A stretch of 64,000 nucleotides of DNA, taken from contig JAJZYM010000001.1 in NCBI GenBank assembly GCA_021798115.1, forward strand, positions 108,421 to 172,420, in the 5' to 3' direction. Numbering within the stretch: position 1 is the first letter of the stretch; every line of letters begins with the position of its first letter. Positions 8,216 to 16,869 of this stretch are shown in pieces. Both the position numbers and the translations under genes were made by a program. A model generated the notes under the pieces. It worked only from the letters and a program-made list of their open reading frames with translations, had not been told where the DNA came from and searched no databases. Source of the stretch: Pseudomonadota bacterium. GTDB lineage: Bacteria > Pseudomonadota > Gammaproteobacteria > JAKAQQ01.

Positions 8216-8764
8216 GTGGATCTCGAGGATCGCAAGTTCCTTTTCTCGTTCGCGCTCGTGCTTGGCACGCTGGTGGCCATTGCGGTGATCGCAATCTTCC
8301 TCGCCCTCGGTCTGCAGCGCGCTTCCGGGGATGCCCATTTTTCGCGTGGGCGCCTGGCCCAACACCTGGCCTACGAGCGTGTCGCCCCCATAGCCCATGT
8401 GGCCGTCGCCGGAGGCACCTCCGCAACAGCCACACGCGCCAAAACCACTCCCTCCTACATCGACGGGGGAGCGGTCCCGAAAAACATCCACGGATTCATG
8501 ACGGGACAGGGCTGTTTCGCCTGCCACGCCGTCGATACGAAAGTCGTCGGTCCGGCCTACGCCTGGGTGGCTTACCATTATCGGGGCGACAAGACGGCGG
8601 TTCTTCATCTCGCTCACAAGATCATCCACGGAGGGGCCGGTGTCTGGAATCCCTGGACCGGGGGCATTGCCATGCCCGCGCATCCCGAACTCAGCCTGGC
8701 ACAGGCCGAAGCCATGGCCCGTTGGGTGCTGGCTCGCCACCCCATAGCTCCTCCGCACCCCTAG
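8216..8764 (+). CDS. Membrane-anchored class I cytochrome c
   Basis: A 182-residue cytochrome c with one N-terminal membrane anchor (residues 8-32, FSFALVLGTLVAIAVIAIFL), a linker to about residue 90, and a C-terminal heme domain. The heme site is CFACH near residue 101. The probable sixth ligand is the Met in GGIAMPAHPEL near residue 156. This resembles small c551/c552-type electron carriers held to the periplasmic face. The GTG at 8216 follows CCAGGGG. A -10 box TATAAT lies about 30 bases upstream. It appears monocistronic; the oxidase or donor it serves is not in the window. Confidence 0.85.
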   Translation: MDLEDRKFLFSFALVLGTLVAIAVIAIFLALGLQRASGDAHFSRGRLAQHLAYERVAPIAHVAVAGGTSATATRAKTTPSYIDGGAVPKNIHGFMTGQGCFACHAVDTKVVGPAYAWVAYHYRGDKTAVLHLAHKIIHGGAGVWNPWTGGIAMPAHPELSLAQAEAMARWVLARHPIAPPHP

Positions 8765-8770
8765 AGCACA

Positions 8771-8786
8771 GACGAAATTTTTCGTC
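8771..8786 (+). terminator. Hairpin after the cytochrome gene
   Basis: GACGAA and TTCGTC form a perfect 6-bp stem around a 4-base loop, six bases after the cytochrome stop. There is no U-run after it, so termination is a weak suggestion. Confidence 0.3.
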
Positions 8787-9259
8787 CGGGGAAACGGCCT
8801 CGCCCTGAGACTGTACGCTCTCGCCACAAGAGCGACGGGTATCTCAGAAAACATTCGTTCCGCCTGGCAAGCGGAACTCGGAGTCCGAGCGACATCCCAC
8901 CTCTCGCGCGGGGGGAGCCCTGCGAGCTCGGGAGCGTCCGGCGGAAAGCGAATCAGCCTCGGCAGGAAGAACGGTCGGGGGCCGAGCACGCCATCAAGAC
9001 ACTTCCGCCGGCAGGGGGCGCCCGGCGAGGCCTGCAGAGCCGGACCTTCCGGGCTCTTCGGCAGAAAATGGGATGATCGCTGCTCCCGGCTCCGTGACTC
9101 CACGCCTCAGGAAAGGCATGCCAAACCCACGATCGTTCTCGCGGCTCTGGCGGACTCGAGAAGCTTCCCTTCGTTGCAACCTTCCAATCACAAACGATCA
9201 CCCGACGGGCTGAGCTCTACCCGGCACCGTGCCTCTCCGCCACGCTGAGGCGAAAAAAT
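8787..9259. other. Non-coding stretch between cytochrome c and ubiK
   Basis: About 470 bases without a supportable gene. Open frames exist on the minus strand but have biased, low-information composition and no family signature. No repeat or tRNA-like fold is seen. Confidence 0.5.
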
Positions 9260-9562
9260 TCAGACGGAAGGTGAGGAAGAACGACGGCCACCGTGCCCCG
9301 ATCCGCCCGGGCCGTGGCTCCGTGTCTCGAGTTCGGTAAGACGCCGCTCGACCTCTTCGAGCATGCGACGCGCTTCGAGAAGCGAGGAGCGCAACAGTTC
9401 GAGATCGTCCCGCGTGACCAGGTTAAGCCGCGCGTAGGCCGACTCGAAGAGGACACGCGCGTTGCGTTTGGCGTCCTCCCCCAAGCGACGGAGATCTTCC
9501 GGCAACAACGCTCCGATCTTGTCGCGCAGATCGTCAAACCGTTGGGAGTTGGTGCAGTTCAT
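9260..9562 (-). CDS. ubiK: UbiK-family ubiquinone biosynthesis accessory factor (BMFP)
   Basis: A 100-residue protein of the UbiK/YqiC (BMFP) family, a membrane-associated factor that helps the aerobic ubiquinone-making enzymes in gammaproteobacteria. It begins MNCTNSQRFDDLRDKIG. The body is one long predicted coiled coil (residues 40-90) with LVTRDDLELLRSSLLEARR, a hallmark of the family, ending in a Gly/Ser tail. The ATG at 9562 is preferred over upstream in-frame codons because family resemblance starts there. It stands alone on the minus strand. Confidence 0.8.
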   Translation of the reverse strand: MNCTNSQRFDDLRDKIGALLPEDLRRLGEDAKRNARVLFESAYARLNLVTRDDLELLRSSLLEARRMLEEVERRLTELETRSHGPGGSGHGGRRSSSPSV

Positions 9563-9702
9563 GACCCTTGCCTCCGGGAGTACACCGCAGACCTTGCTGC
9601 TGACCGTAGCCTTACGATAACACAGCACGCGATCCACAAGGGACCACGTGAGATCCCTCCGGTTATGATGGGTCTGTCAGCTTTGCCCGTCCCAGTCAAT
9701 CC

Positions 9703-9888
9703 ATGCAAGGGTCGCACGCGAGTTCGCCCCCACCGAGACAGCCTCCCGCACGCAACCATCGCCCGGGGCGCTCCAGTCTCATCTTGGTAGCCTTTGCGCT
9801 CATCGTCACGATTGTTTTCGTCGTCGGAGGGCTGATCCAGAACCGTTTCATCCTGGACATCGTGCGTGATCTCGCGATCGTCTTCTAA
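9703..9888 (+). CDS. Possible small single-pass membrane protein
   Basis: A 61-residue frame with a Pro/Arg/Ser-rich N-terminus and a clear membrane segment (SLILVAFALIVTIVFVVGGLI, residues 25-45). A -10-like TATGAT lies at 9664-9669. Its 3' end overlaps the start of rph by 23 bases, so it could be the first cistron or a leader peptide of the rph-rdgB operon. No family is recognised. The main alternative is a chance frame. Confidence 0.4.
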   Translation: MQGSHASSPPPRQPPARNHRPGRSSLILVAFALIVTIVFVVGGLIQNRFILDIVRDLAIVF

Positions 9889-10651
9889 CGCCCCTCCCTC
9901 AACCTCCTCAACCCCCACACCCCCCACCCATGGGCGGCGCATCGGGCGTGGAGTCGATGAGCTTCGTCCGCTCCGCCTCGAACGAGGGATCAACCCCCAC
10001 GCCCGCGGTTCGGCGCTGATCGCCCTCGGAAACACCGAGGTCTATTGCACCGTGGGGTTCGAGGGGCGTGTCCCCGGCTTTCTTCGCGGTCGCGGGCGTG
10101 GCTGGCTCACCGCTGAATATGCCATGCTCCCACACGCCGGACGCGAGCGGAACGAACGCGACGCCTGGCGCGCGCGTCCCAACGGACGCGGTCAGGAAAT
10201 CCAGCGTTTCCTCGGGAGGGCGCTACGCGCGGTCCTTGATCTCGAAGCCCTCGGCGAATCCACACTTCTGGTCGACTGTGACGTGCTGCGGGCGGACGGG
10301 GGAACGCGCACGGCGGCGGTCACTGGTGCCTACGTGGCCTTGCACGACGCCGTCCGTACCCTGCGCGCCGAGGGCCGCCTGAACGGCGATCCCCTGCACG
10401 GTGCGGTCGCCGCCGTGTCGGTTGGGATCTGCCATGGCGAGATCCTTCTCGACCTGGACTACGAAGAGGACCGGGAGGCCGAAGTCGACTGCAACGTTGT
10501 CATGAACGACCTCGGCGCTTTCGTCGAGATCCAGGGGGCGGCCGAGGGGCATGCCTTTCACCGTAGAGAACTCGATGCACTGTTGGACAGGGCTGCGGGG
10601 GGGATCCGCGTGCTCCTCGAGGCCCAACGGCGCGTGCTCTCCTCCCCGTGA
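9866..10651 (+). CDS. rph: Ribonuclease PH
   Basis: Phosphorolytic 3'-5' exoribonuclease that trims the 3' ends of tRNA precursors. Family resemblance begins at GRGVDELRPLRLERG. Conserved landmarks are LTAEYAMLP, EIQRFLGRALRAVLDL, DCDVLRADGGTRTA and the catalytic Asp region LDLDYEEDREAEVDCNVVMND near residues 195-215. The only available start, GTG at 9866, adds a 22-residue Ser/Thr/Pro-rich extension not usual in the family; no internal ATG or GTG occurs before the conserved part. The stop overlaps rdgB as GTGA, giving an rph-rdgB operon. Confidence 0.95.
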   Translation: MISRSSSNAPPSTSSTPTPPTHGRRIGRGVDELRPLRLERGINPHARGSALIALGNTEVYCTVGFEGRVPGFLRGRGRGWLTAEYAMLPHAGRERNERDAWRARPNGRGQEIQRFLGRALRAVLDLEALGESTLLVDCDVLRADGGTRTAAVTGAYVALHDAVRTLRAEGRLNGDPLHGAVAAVSVGICHGEILLDLDYEEDREAEVDCNVVMNDLGAFVEIQGAAEGHAFHRRELDALLDRAAGGIRVLLEAQRRVLSSP

Positions 10652-11274
10652 GTCTCCGTCCGTTCCTCCTGGCCTCTTCGAATCGGGGCAAGATCCGCGA
10701 AATCGCGCGTGTCCTCGCCCCCAGCGGTTACCGACCGCTCGCCCAATCCGAACACGGCATTGTTGCCCCCCCCGAGACCGGCGACAGTTTTCTGGCCAAC
10801 GCCCTCCTCAAGGCCCGCCACGCTGCACGAACGGTCCGAGATCTTCCCGTACTCGCGGATGACTCCGGTCTCGAGGTCGACGCCCTCGGAGGACGACCCG
10901 GAGTTCAGACGTCTGATCTTGCAGGCGTCGGGGCAAGCGACGAGGCCAACGTGGCCCGTCTTCTCGAGCTTCTGACCCCCTACCCCGAACCCGAACAACG
11001 GGCGGCCCGTTTCGTCTGCTGCCTCGTCTGGCTGCCGTTCGCCGAAGCCGAACCGCACATCTTCACGGGGATCTGTCAGGGACGCATTGCGCCGGCTGCC
11101 CGCGGGCACAACGGATTCGGCTATGACCCCGTTTTCGAGCTTCCGCAGCTAGGGCAAACCCTCGCCGAAATCGATCCGGCAACCAAAGACACCGTGAGCC
11201 ATCGTGGTCGTGCCCTGGCGACCCTCCAGTCTTTTCTGAACGACCGCAATCCCTTGGGTGAACGAGCGCCATGA
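10648..11274 (+). CDS. rdgB: dITP/XTP pyrophosphatase (RdgB/HAM1)
   Basis: A 208-residue nucleotide house-cleaning enzyme that hydrolyses dITP, ITP and XTP to monophosphates, keeping deaminated purines out of DNA. Family motifs are present: ASSNRGKIREI at the N-terminus, ADDSGLEVDALGGRPGV near residue 70, GYDPVF near 155 and SHRGRAL near 190. The GTG start overlaps the rph stop by four bases. The nearby hemW (converging from the far side of pepN) is a common partner of rdgB. Confidence 0.95.
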   Translation: MSLRPFLLASSNRGKIREIARVLAPSGYRPLAQSEHGIVAPPETGDSFLANALLKARHAARTVRDLPVLADDSGLEVDALGGRPGVQTSDLAGVGASDEANVARLLELLTPYPEPEQRAARFVCCLVWLPFAEAEPHIFTGICQGRIAPAARGHNGFGYDPVFELPQLGQTLAEIDPATKDTVSHRGRALATLQSFLNDRNPLGERAP

Positions 11275-11289
11275 AGCGTCCCCAGCAAG

Positions 11290-11498
11290 TTATGCACAGT
11301 GGGGACGGCCTTCCGGACGGCATGCAGTTGCAGCAGGGCACTCGCCCGGTCCGGGAGGAGAAGCCGTCAACTCATTGAAACACATGATTTTATGAGATGT
11401 AAACTTTCTGGACACTCGGAAGAAACTAGGGGATTCGTAGCCTCCGCTGCGCTCGCGGGCGTTCCATCCACAGAGTTATCCACAGTTTTTGTGGATAA
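11290..11498. promoter_or_regulatory. Cluster of three DnaA-box-like 9-mers
   Basis: The 272-base gap between rdgB and pepN holds TTATGCACA at 11290-11298, TTATCCACA at 11476-11484 and its inverse TGTGGATAA at 11490-11498. The last two, with one further base each, form a perfect 10-bp inverted repeat around five bases. An AT-rich stretch (11374-11406) lies between the first and second boxes. In E. coli such boxes bind DnaA at oriC, datA and DnaA-regulated promoters; which of these applies here cannot be told. The inverted pair also sits 50-70 bases before the pepN start, where an operator could lie. Confidence 0.55.
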
Positions 11499-11546
11499 CG
11501 TCCCCGACATTGCCGCGAGCCTCAGAACCGCCATGGGAGTCCTCCG

Positions 11547-14246
11547 TTGAATTCCGCTCGGCCCGTCCGTCTGCGCGACTACACGCCCTATCCCTACATC
11601 GTCCGGGGGGTCGAACTCGATTTCTCTCTTGACGGGGAGACAACGCTGGTGCGCAGCCGTCTGCGTCTCGAGCGTCGAAGCGGCCTCTCCGATCCGACCG
11701 CTCCGCTCAAACTCGACGGCCGTGATCTCGAACTTCTTGAGATCCGACTTAACGGACGGAGACGCGAGCTCGGGAAAGATGCTGATCTCGAACGTGGATC
11801 CCTCGTCCTCCCCGGGGCAGGCTCCACCCCTCTCGTCGAGACGCTCGTTCGGATCCACCCCGCGCAGAATCGGGCTCTTTCCGGCCTCTATCTCTCGCGC
11901 GGCATTCTTTGCACCCAGTGCGAAGCCGAGGGGTTTCGACGGATCACGTACTACCCTGACCGGCCCGACGTCCGTGCGCCCTTTCGGGTCCGTCTCGAGG
12001 CCGACCGTGAGCGCTTTCCCGTGCTTCTGACAAACGGCAATCTCGTTGAGGAAGGGGCTCTGCCCACCGGTCGCCACTACCGGCTCTACCACGATCCGGT
12101 TCCCAAGCCCTCCTATCTCTTTGCCCTTGTCGCCGGGACGCTCACACGACGCACGCGAACGGTCACGACAGCCGACCGGCGAACGGTCGCACTCGAGCTC
12201 TTTGCCGACCCCGCCCGTGCCGACCGCGGGGACTTCGCGCTCGAGTCCCTCGCCCTCGCTCTGCGCTTCGATGAAGAAACGTTCGGGCGTCTCTATGACC
12301 TCGAGCGTTATGCCCTCGTCGCCATCGAGGATTTCAACATGGGGGCCATGGAGAACAAGGGGCTCAACATCTTCAACGCCAAATATGTCCTCGCCACTCC
12401 CGGGACGGCGACCGACGACGATTACGACCACATCCTCGCGGTCGTGGGCCACGAATATTTTCACAACTGGACGGGCAACCGCATCGGGATCCGCGACTGG
12501 TTTCACCTCGCTCTCAAGGAAGGCCTCACGACCTGGCGCGAGCAGCTCTTCAGCGCGCGTCACGGCGGATCCCCGCTCGTGCGCCGCATCCGAGACGTCC
12601 GCCTTCTGCGCACCCGCCAGTTCCCCGAAGACGCCGGCCCCCTCGCCCATCCCGTGAGACCGCCCTCCTACATCGCCATCGACAACTTCTACACCACCAC
12701 CGTCTACGAAAAGGGAGCGGAACTCTTTCGTCTCGCCGCCGCCCTCCTCGGTGAAGAGACGATGCAACGCGGTCTCGCCCTCTACTTCGCGCGTCATGAC
12801 GGCGAGGCGGTCACTCTCGAAGATTTTCGCCAAGCCCTCGAGGACGCCAGCGGACAGGACCTCACCTCTTTCCAGCGGTGGTTCGATCAGGCCGGAACGC
12901 CCCGCGTGCGTGTGCGCACGCGCTACGACCGCCGCCGACGCCAATTCGACATCACCCTGAGCCAACGTACGCCCAGCCCCGCCGGCACACGACACCCGGC
13001 TCCTGTCGTCATTCCGGTTCGTCTCGGGCTCCTCGATCGGCGGGGCGAGGCTCTGAGCTTCCGTGACCCCACCACGCGTGCCCTCTGTCAGGAAACGACC
13101 TTGGTTTTCGCAAGCGCAACGGCTCGTTTTCGTCTCGACGATGTGTCGCGTCGTCCCCTGGCCTCTCTTTTCCGCGGCTTCTCAGCGCCTGTCGTCGTCG
13201 AAGGCAAACGCGACGACGAGGAACTCGCGGTCCTCGCCGGGCACGATCCCGACGGTGTCAACGCCTGGGACGCCCTCCAGGAACTCTACGTGCGGGCACT
13301 CCGCCGCCTCGCCGCGGGGCGATCACGACCCCTCGACACACTCCTCCGCGTCCTCCGCCGACTTCACGAACGTGACGACGACGGAGCTCTCCTCGCCGAA
13401 ATGCTGCGTCTGCCCGATACGGCATGGCTCTGCGAGCAGCTGCGGCCCTACGATCCCGCACGGTCCGAACGATTGCGCGACCGCCTCCACACCGAGCTCG
13501 CACGGCGCCTTCGCGACCACTGGTCGACCCTGTACGAGCGAACCCGTCCCACGTCACCCTACCGACCGAGCCGCGAGGAGAAGGCCCGACGCGCCCTCAA
13601 CAATGTGGCGCTGGGCTATTTTGCCGGCGGGGAACACGAACCGGGGCATCTTTTGGCCCAAGCGCATTACGAACGAGCGGACAATCTCACCGATCGCCTC
13701 GGAGCGCTTCTCGCGGTGAACGACGCTCCGTCCCCGGTGCGAACCCGGCTTCTGGACGATTTCCGCCGCCGGGCGGGTGACGAACCCGTCCTCCTTGATC
13801 TCTGGTTCAGCCTCGAGGCCCGCGGCCACGGCGAGGGGACACTCGGGCGGCTGCGTCGGCTCCTCGACGACCCCGACTACGTCCGCACCAACCCGAACCG
13901 TGTCCAGGCCCTTCTCGGCACCTTCACCAGCGCAAACCTGGCGGCTTTTCATCGCACTGACGGGGAGGGCTACCGGCTTGTCGCCGGTGAGCTTCAGATC
14001 CTGGACGGAATCAATCCCCTCGTCGCGGCACGCCTTGCCAAAGCGTTCAGGGATCCCGGCCGACTCCGCACCCGGCAACGCATTCTTCTCAACAGCGTCC
14101 TGGGCGAGCTCCGTGCACGGCGCGGACTCTCACAGGACCTGACCGAAATTCTCGACCGTCTTCTCAGACACAGCCACAGACTTTCCGGCGGTGCGCACGC
14201 CGGCAGGGCGGCCTCTCAGTCGAGGGGCCCGAGAAAGAGTTCCTGA
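11547..14246 (+). CDS. pepN: Aminopeptidase N (M1 alanyl aminopeptidase)
   Basis: An 899-residue M1 zinc aminopeptidase, full length for bacterial PepN, cleaving N-terminal residues from peptides in the cytoplasm. The exopeptidase motif is in NMGAMENKG near residue 268. The zinc site is HEYFHNWTGNRI near 303-307 with the second Glu in LKEGLTTW near 326. The C-terminal half is the helical superdomain typical of PepN (RRALNNVALGYF near 680). The start is TTG at 11547, preceded by GGGAG; no closer ATG exists. The 3' end overlaps convergent hemW by 31 bases. Confidence 0.95.
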   Translation: MNSARPVRLRDYTPYPYIVRGVELDFSLDGETTLVRSRLRLERRSGLSDPTAPLKLDGRDLELLEIRLNGRRRELGKDADLERGSLVLPGAGSTPLVETLVRIHPAQNRALSGLYLSRGILCTQCEAEGFRRITYYPDRPDVRAPFRVRLEADRERFPVLLTNGNLVEEGALPTGRHYRLYHDPVPKPSYLFALVAGTLTRRTRTVTTADRRTVALELFADPARADRGDFALESLALALRFDEETFGRLYDLERYALVAIEDFNMGAMENKGLNIFNAKYVLATPGTATDDDYDHILAVVGHEYFHNWTGNRIGIRDWFHLALKEGLTTWREQLFSARHGGSPLVRRIRDVRLLRTRQFPEDAGPLAHPVRPPSYIAIDNFYTTTVYEKGAELFRLAAALLGEETMQRGLALYFARHDGEAVTLEDFRQALEDASGQDLTSFQRWFDQAGTPRVRVRTRYDRRRRQFDITLSQRTPSPAGTRHPAPVVIPVRLGLLDRRGEALSFRDPTTRALCQETTLVFASATARFRLDDVSRRPLASLFRGFSAPVVVEGKRDDEELAVLAGHDPDGVNAWDALQELYVRALRRLAAGRSRPLDTLLRVLRRLHERDDDGALLAEMLRLPDTAWLCEQLRPYDPARSERLRDRLHTELARRLRDHWSTLYERTRPTSPYRPSREEKARRALNNVALGYFAGGEHEPGHLLAQAHYERADNLTDRLGALLAVNDAPSPVRTRLLDDFRRRAGDEPVLLDLWFSLEARGHGEGTLGRLRRLLDDPDYVRTNPNRVQALLGTFTSANLAAFHRTDGEGYRLVAGELQILDGINPLVAARLAKAFRDPGRLRTRQRILLNSVLGELRARRGLSQDLTEILDRLLRHSHRLSGGAHAGRAASQSRGPRKSS

Positions 14247-15412
14247 AGATCAAGGAGCATGTCGAGGCCACGGGTCGTCGGACGCCACCGGGAACCCTCG
14301 GAACGGGCCAGCCCGAGCTCTTCGGCACGTCTCCACGATCCCCGCCACTCCGCAGGATCCTCTCCGGTCATCCTCCGAAGATCCCCCTCATCGAAACCGT
14401 CGACGAGCCGCCAGGCATTGAGAAAAAACTCGCTTGCGAGAAGCGCGCCTTCCACCGCCGTTTGCTTGGCACCCCCGGCGTGAGCGGCGGCACCAAGGTA
14501 GCGGTCGGGCGCGCGCGGCCGCTCCTCGCGCAAGACCGAAAGCCGTCTCGAAGCCCCTGAGCGGCCCTCGAGGGAACTGATCTTGGCGTGCGCGCCCGCC
14601 CCGATCCCAAGGTAGTCGGCAAAACGCCAGTAGCCGAGATTGTGTCGTGAACGATGCCCCTCCCGAGCGTAAGCGGAAATCTCGTAACGGGCGTAACCCG
14701 CACGGGCCAGCCGCTCGCGCCCCATCTCCAGAAGGCGCGCGCGCATGTCCTCACCGAGGCGCGCCGGAGGCCGGCGAGCGAACGGGGTGCCCGGTTCGTA
14801 CGTCAGCTCGTACCAGGAAATATGATCCGGCTCGAGACGCAAAAGCCTGTCCAGGTCCTCGACCGCTTTCTCCGCCGTCTGCCCCGGCAGCCCCGTCATC
14901 AGATCAAGATTAATGCTGGCGAAGCCGGCCTCACGGGCTGCGGCGTAAGCGAAACGGGCCTGCGCGGCGTCATGAATCCGTCCGAGCGCCCGGAGGGCGC
15001 AGTCGTCGAGGCTCTGCACACCGAGCGAGAGACGGGTTACACCGGCCTCGACGTAGGCCCGCCAACGCCCGCGGTCGTCCGCTCCGGGGTTGGCCTCAAG
15101 GGTGATCTCGGCATCGTCGGCCAAGGGGAGAAGACGGCGTACACCGGCCAAAAGATCGGCGATCGATTCCGGTGAAAACAGGTTTGGCGTGCCGCCTCCG
15201 AAAAAGATCGTCGCAACAGGGCGGCGACCGTGACGGGCGACGGTGAAGGCAAGATCACGCATGAGGGCTTCAAGATAGGCCGCCTCGGGAAGAGGACCGC
15301 GACGGACGTGGGAGTTAAAGTCGCAGTAGGGACACTTGCGCAAGCACCAGGGGAAATGGACGTAAAGACCCCAGCCGAGACCGGGGTCGGGGACAGAACA
15401 GGACGAATTCAT
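14216..15412 (-). CDS. hemW: Radical SAM heme chaperone HemW
   Basis: A 398-residue HemN-like radical SAM protein. The [4Fe-4S] motif CLRKCPYCDF lies near residue 24, then FFGGGTPNLF near 72 and EANPGADDRGR near 107. It lacks the longer N-terminus of true coproporphyrinogen dehydrogenase HemN, so HemW, which binds and delivers heme, is the better call. ATG at 15412 is chosen over a TTG one codon upstream. The gene converges on pepN. A 139-base AT-richer gap separates it from divergent rocD. Confidence 0.9.
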   Translation of the reverse strand: MNSSCSVPDPGLGWGLYVHFPWCLRKCPYCDFNSHVRRGPLPEAAYLEALMRDLAFTVARHGRRPVATIFFGGGTPNLFSPESIADLLAGVRRLLPLADDAEITLEANPGADDRGRWRAYVEAGVTRLSLGVQSLDDCALRALGRIHDAAQARFAYAAAREAGFASINLDLMTGLPGQTAEKAVEDLDRLLRLEPDHISWYELTYEPGTPFARRPPARLGEDMRARLLEMGRERLARAGYARYEISAYAREGHRSRHNLGYWRFADYLGIGAGAHAKISSLEGRSGASRRLSVLREERPRAPDRYLGAAAHAGGAKQTAVEGALLASEFFLNAWRLVDGFDEGDLRRMTGEDPAEWRGSWRRAEELGLARSEGSRWRPTTRGLDMLLDLQELFLGPLD

Positions 15413-15551
15413 CAAAGGCGTTGAGGGTGTTCGGTGTCAGAAGATGTCAAGTCTTTGAACATCCTAGCAAGATATCCGTATCAGCAGGTGGCAGAGACAA
15501 AGCAAAGAATATGAATTAGAATATTCACTTGGATATACGGAGACAGCTCAC

Positions 15552-16793
15552 ATGACGGAGCAGAACGATCCCCTTTCGCTCCAAAAGCGCTACGGCGCGC
15601 GCAACTACGATCCCCTGCCCGTGACGCTCGTCCGCGGCGAGGGGGCCTACGTCTGGGACGACCGTGGCCGACGCTATCTCGACATGATGAGTGCGTACTC
15701 GGCGTTGAGCCACGGTCACCGTCATCCACGCCTTCTTGCAGCCCTCAACGACCAGCTCGGCCGGATTACTCTGACCTCCCGGGCTTTTGATAACGACCGT
15801 CTCGGTCCCTTCCTCGCCAAAGCCTGCACTCTCACGGGTATGGACAAGGCCCTGCCCATGAACACGGGTGTCGAGGCGGTCGAGACCGCCCTCAAAGCCG
15901 CCCGCAAGTGGGCCTACCGTCACAAGGGCCTCCCCCAAGACCGCGCCGAGATCATTGCCTGCCAAGGCAACTTCCACGGGCGGACCATTGCGGTCCTTGG
16001 TCTCTCGAGCGAAGAAAGTTACCGCCGGGGATTCGGCCCCTTCCCGGCGGGGATGAAAACGATTCCCTACGGCGATGCCGGAGCTCTCGAACAGGCGATC
16101 ACTCCCGCCACCGCTGCCTTTCTCGTCGAGCCGATCCAGGGCGAAGGGGGCATCATCGTACCGCCGGAGGGGTACCTCCGGGCCTGCGCCGACATCTGCC
16201 GTCGGCACCGTGTCCTCCTTCTGGCCGATGAAATCCAGACCGGCCTCGGCCGCACAGGTCGCCTTCTTGCCGTCGAACACGAGGGCGTGCATCCAGACGG
16301 ACTCATGCTCGGGAAGGCTCTTGGCGGAGGACTCCTTCCTGTCTCGTTGTTCCTCGCCCGCCGTGAGCTCATGGACGTCTTCACACCCGGGGATCACGGA
16401 AGTACTTTTGGCGGCAATCCTCTCGCGGCCGCCGTCGGCCTGGCTGCCCTCGACGTTCTCGTCGAAGAGGATCTCTCCACCCGCGCCGCTCGCCTCGGAG
16501 CAGAGTTTCTCGCGCGCCTGCGCACGCTGGCCCCTCCTCTCGTGCACGAGATTCGCGGCCGTGGTCTCTTCGTTGGCATCGAACTTGCCCCGGGGCCCGT
16601 GAGCGCCCGCGAAGTCTGCCTCCTCCTCCTCGAGGAGGGGATCCTCGCCAAAGATACCCACGAAAACGTCATCCGCCTTGCCCCTCCCCTCATCGTGGCG
16701 GAAGCCGATCTCCTCCATGCCGCCGACACCGTGTCCCGCGTGCTCGTGCGGGTCGCGACCGCAGCGCGCTTCCCTCACGCCCGCACCGGCTGA
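15552..16793 (+). CDS. rocD: Ornithine aminotransferase (ornithine-oxo-acid transaminase)
   Basis: A 413-residue class III PLP aminotransferase. Full-length resemblance to ornithine 5-aminotransferase: YGARNYDPLPVTL at the N-terminus, MNTGVEAVETALK near residue 100, GNFHGRTI near 140, LADEIQTGLGRTG near 225, and the PLP lysine in MLGKALGGG near 257. It converts ornithine plus 2-oxoglutarate to glutamate semialdehyde and glutamate, joining arginine and proline metabolism. The upstream gap holds a GAATAT-rich stretch and two GATAT..CGTAT-like half sites (15470-15540) that could be regulatory. The main alternative is an acetylornithine-type aminotransferase. Confidence 0.85.
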   Translation: MTEQNDPLSLQKRYGARNYDPLPVTLVRGEGAYVWDDRGRRYLDMMSAYSALSHGHRHPRLLAALNDQLGRITLTSRAFDNDRLGPFLAKACTLTGMDKALPMNTGVEAVETALKAARKWAYRHKGLPQDRAEIIACQGNFHGRTIAVLGLSSEESYRRGFGPFPAGMKTIPYGDAGALEQAITPATAAFLVEPIQGEGGIIVPPEGYLRACADICRRHRVLLLADEIQTGLGRTGRLLAVEHEGVHPDGLMLGKALGGGLLPVSLFLARRELMDVFTPGDHGSTFGGNPLAAAVGLAALDVLVEEDLSTRAARLGAEFLARLRTLAPPLVHEIRGRGLFVGIELAPGPVSAREVCLLLLEEGILAKDTHENVIRLAPPLIVAEADLLHAADTVSRVLVRVATAARFPHARTG

Positions 16794-16869
16794 GCTTGTT
16801 CCCGTAGAGGAGCGGCGGGCACCTTGGGCTACAATGGAGTGTCGCTGTGACCCACGAGAAAACGTGACG

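Noticed and set aside
8150-9103. Minus-strand open frame across the cytochrome c gene and the following gap
   Set aside because: Largely antisense to the cytochrome; no family signature in the remaining part.
11299-11550. 83-codon plus-strand frame between rdgB and pepN
   Set aside because: It spans the DnaA-box-like sites, has no family resemblance and overlaps the pepN start.
11367-12995. Long minus-strand open frame antisense to pepN
   Set aside because: Shadow of a GC-rich gene; pepN on the plus strand has all M1 motifs.
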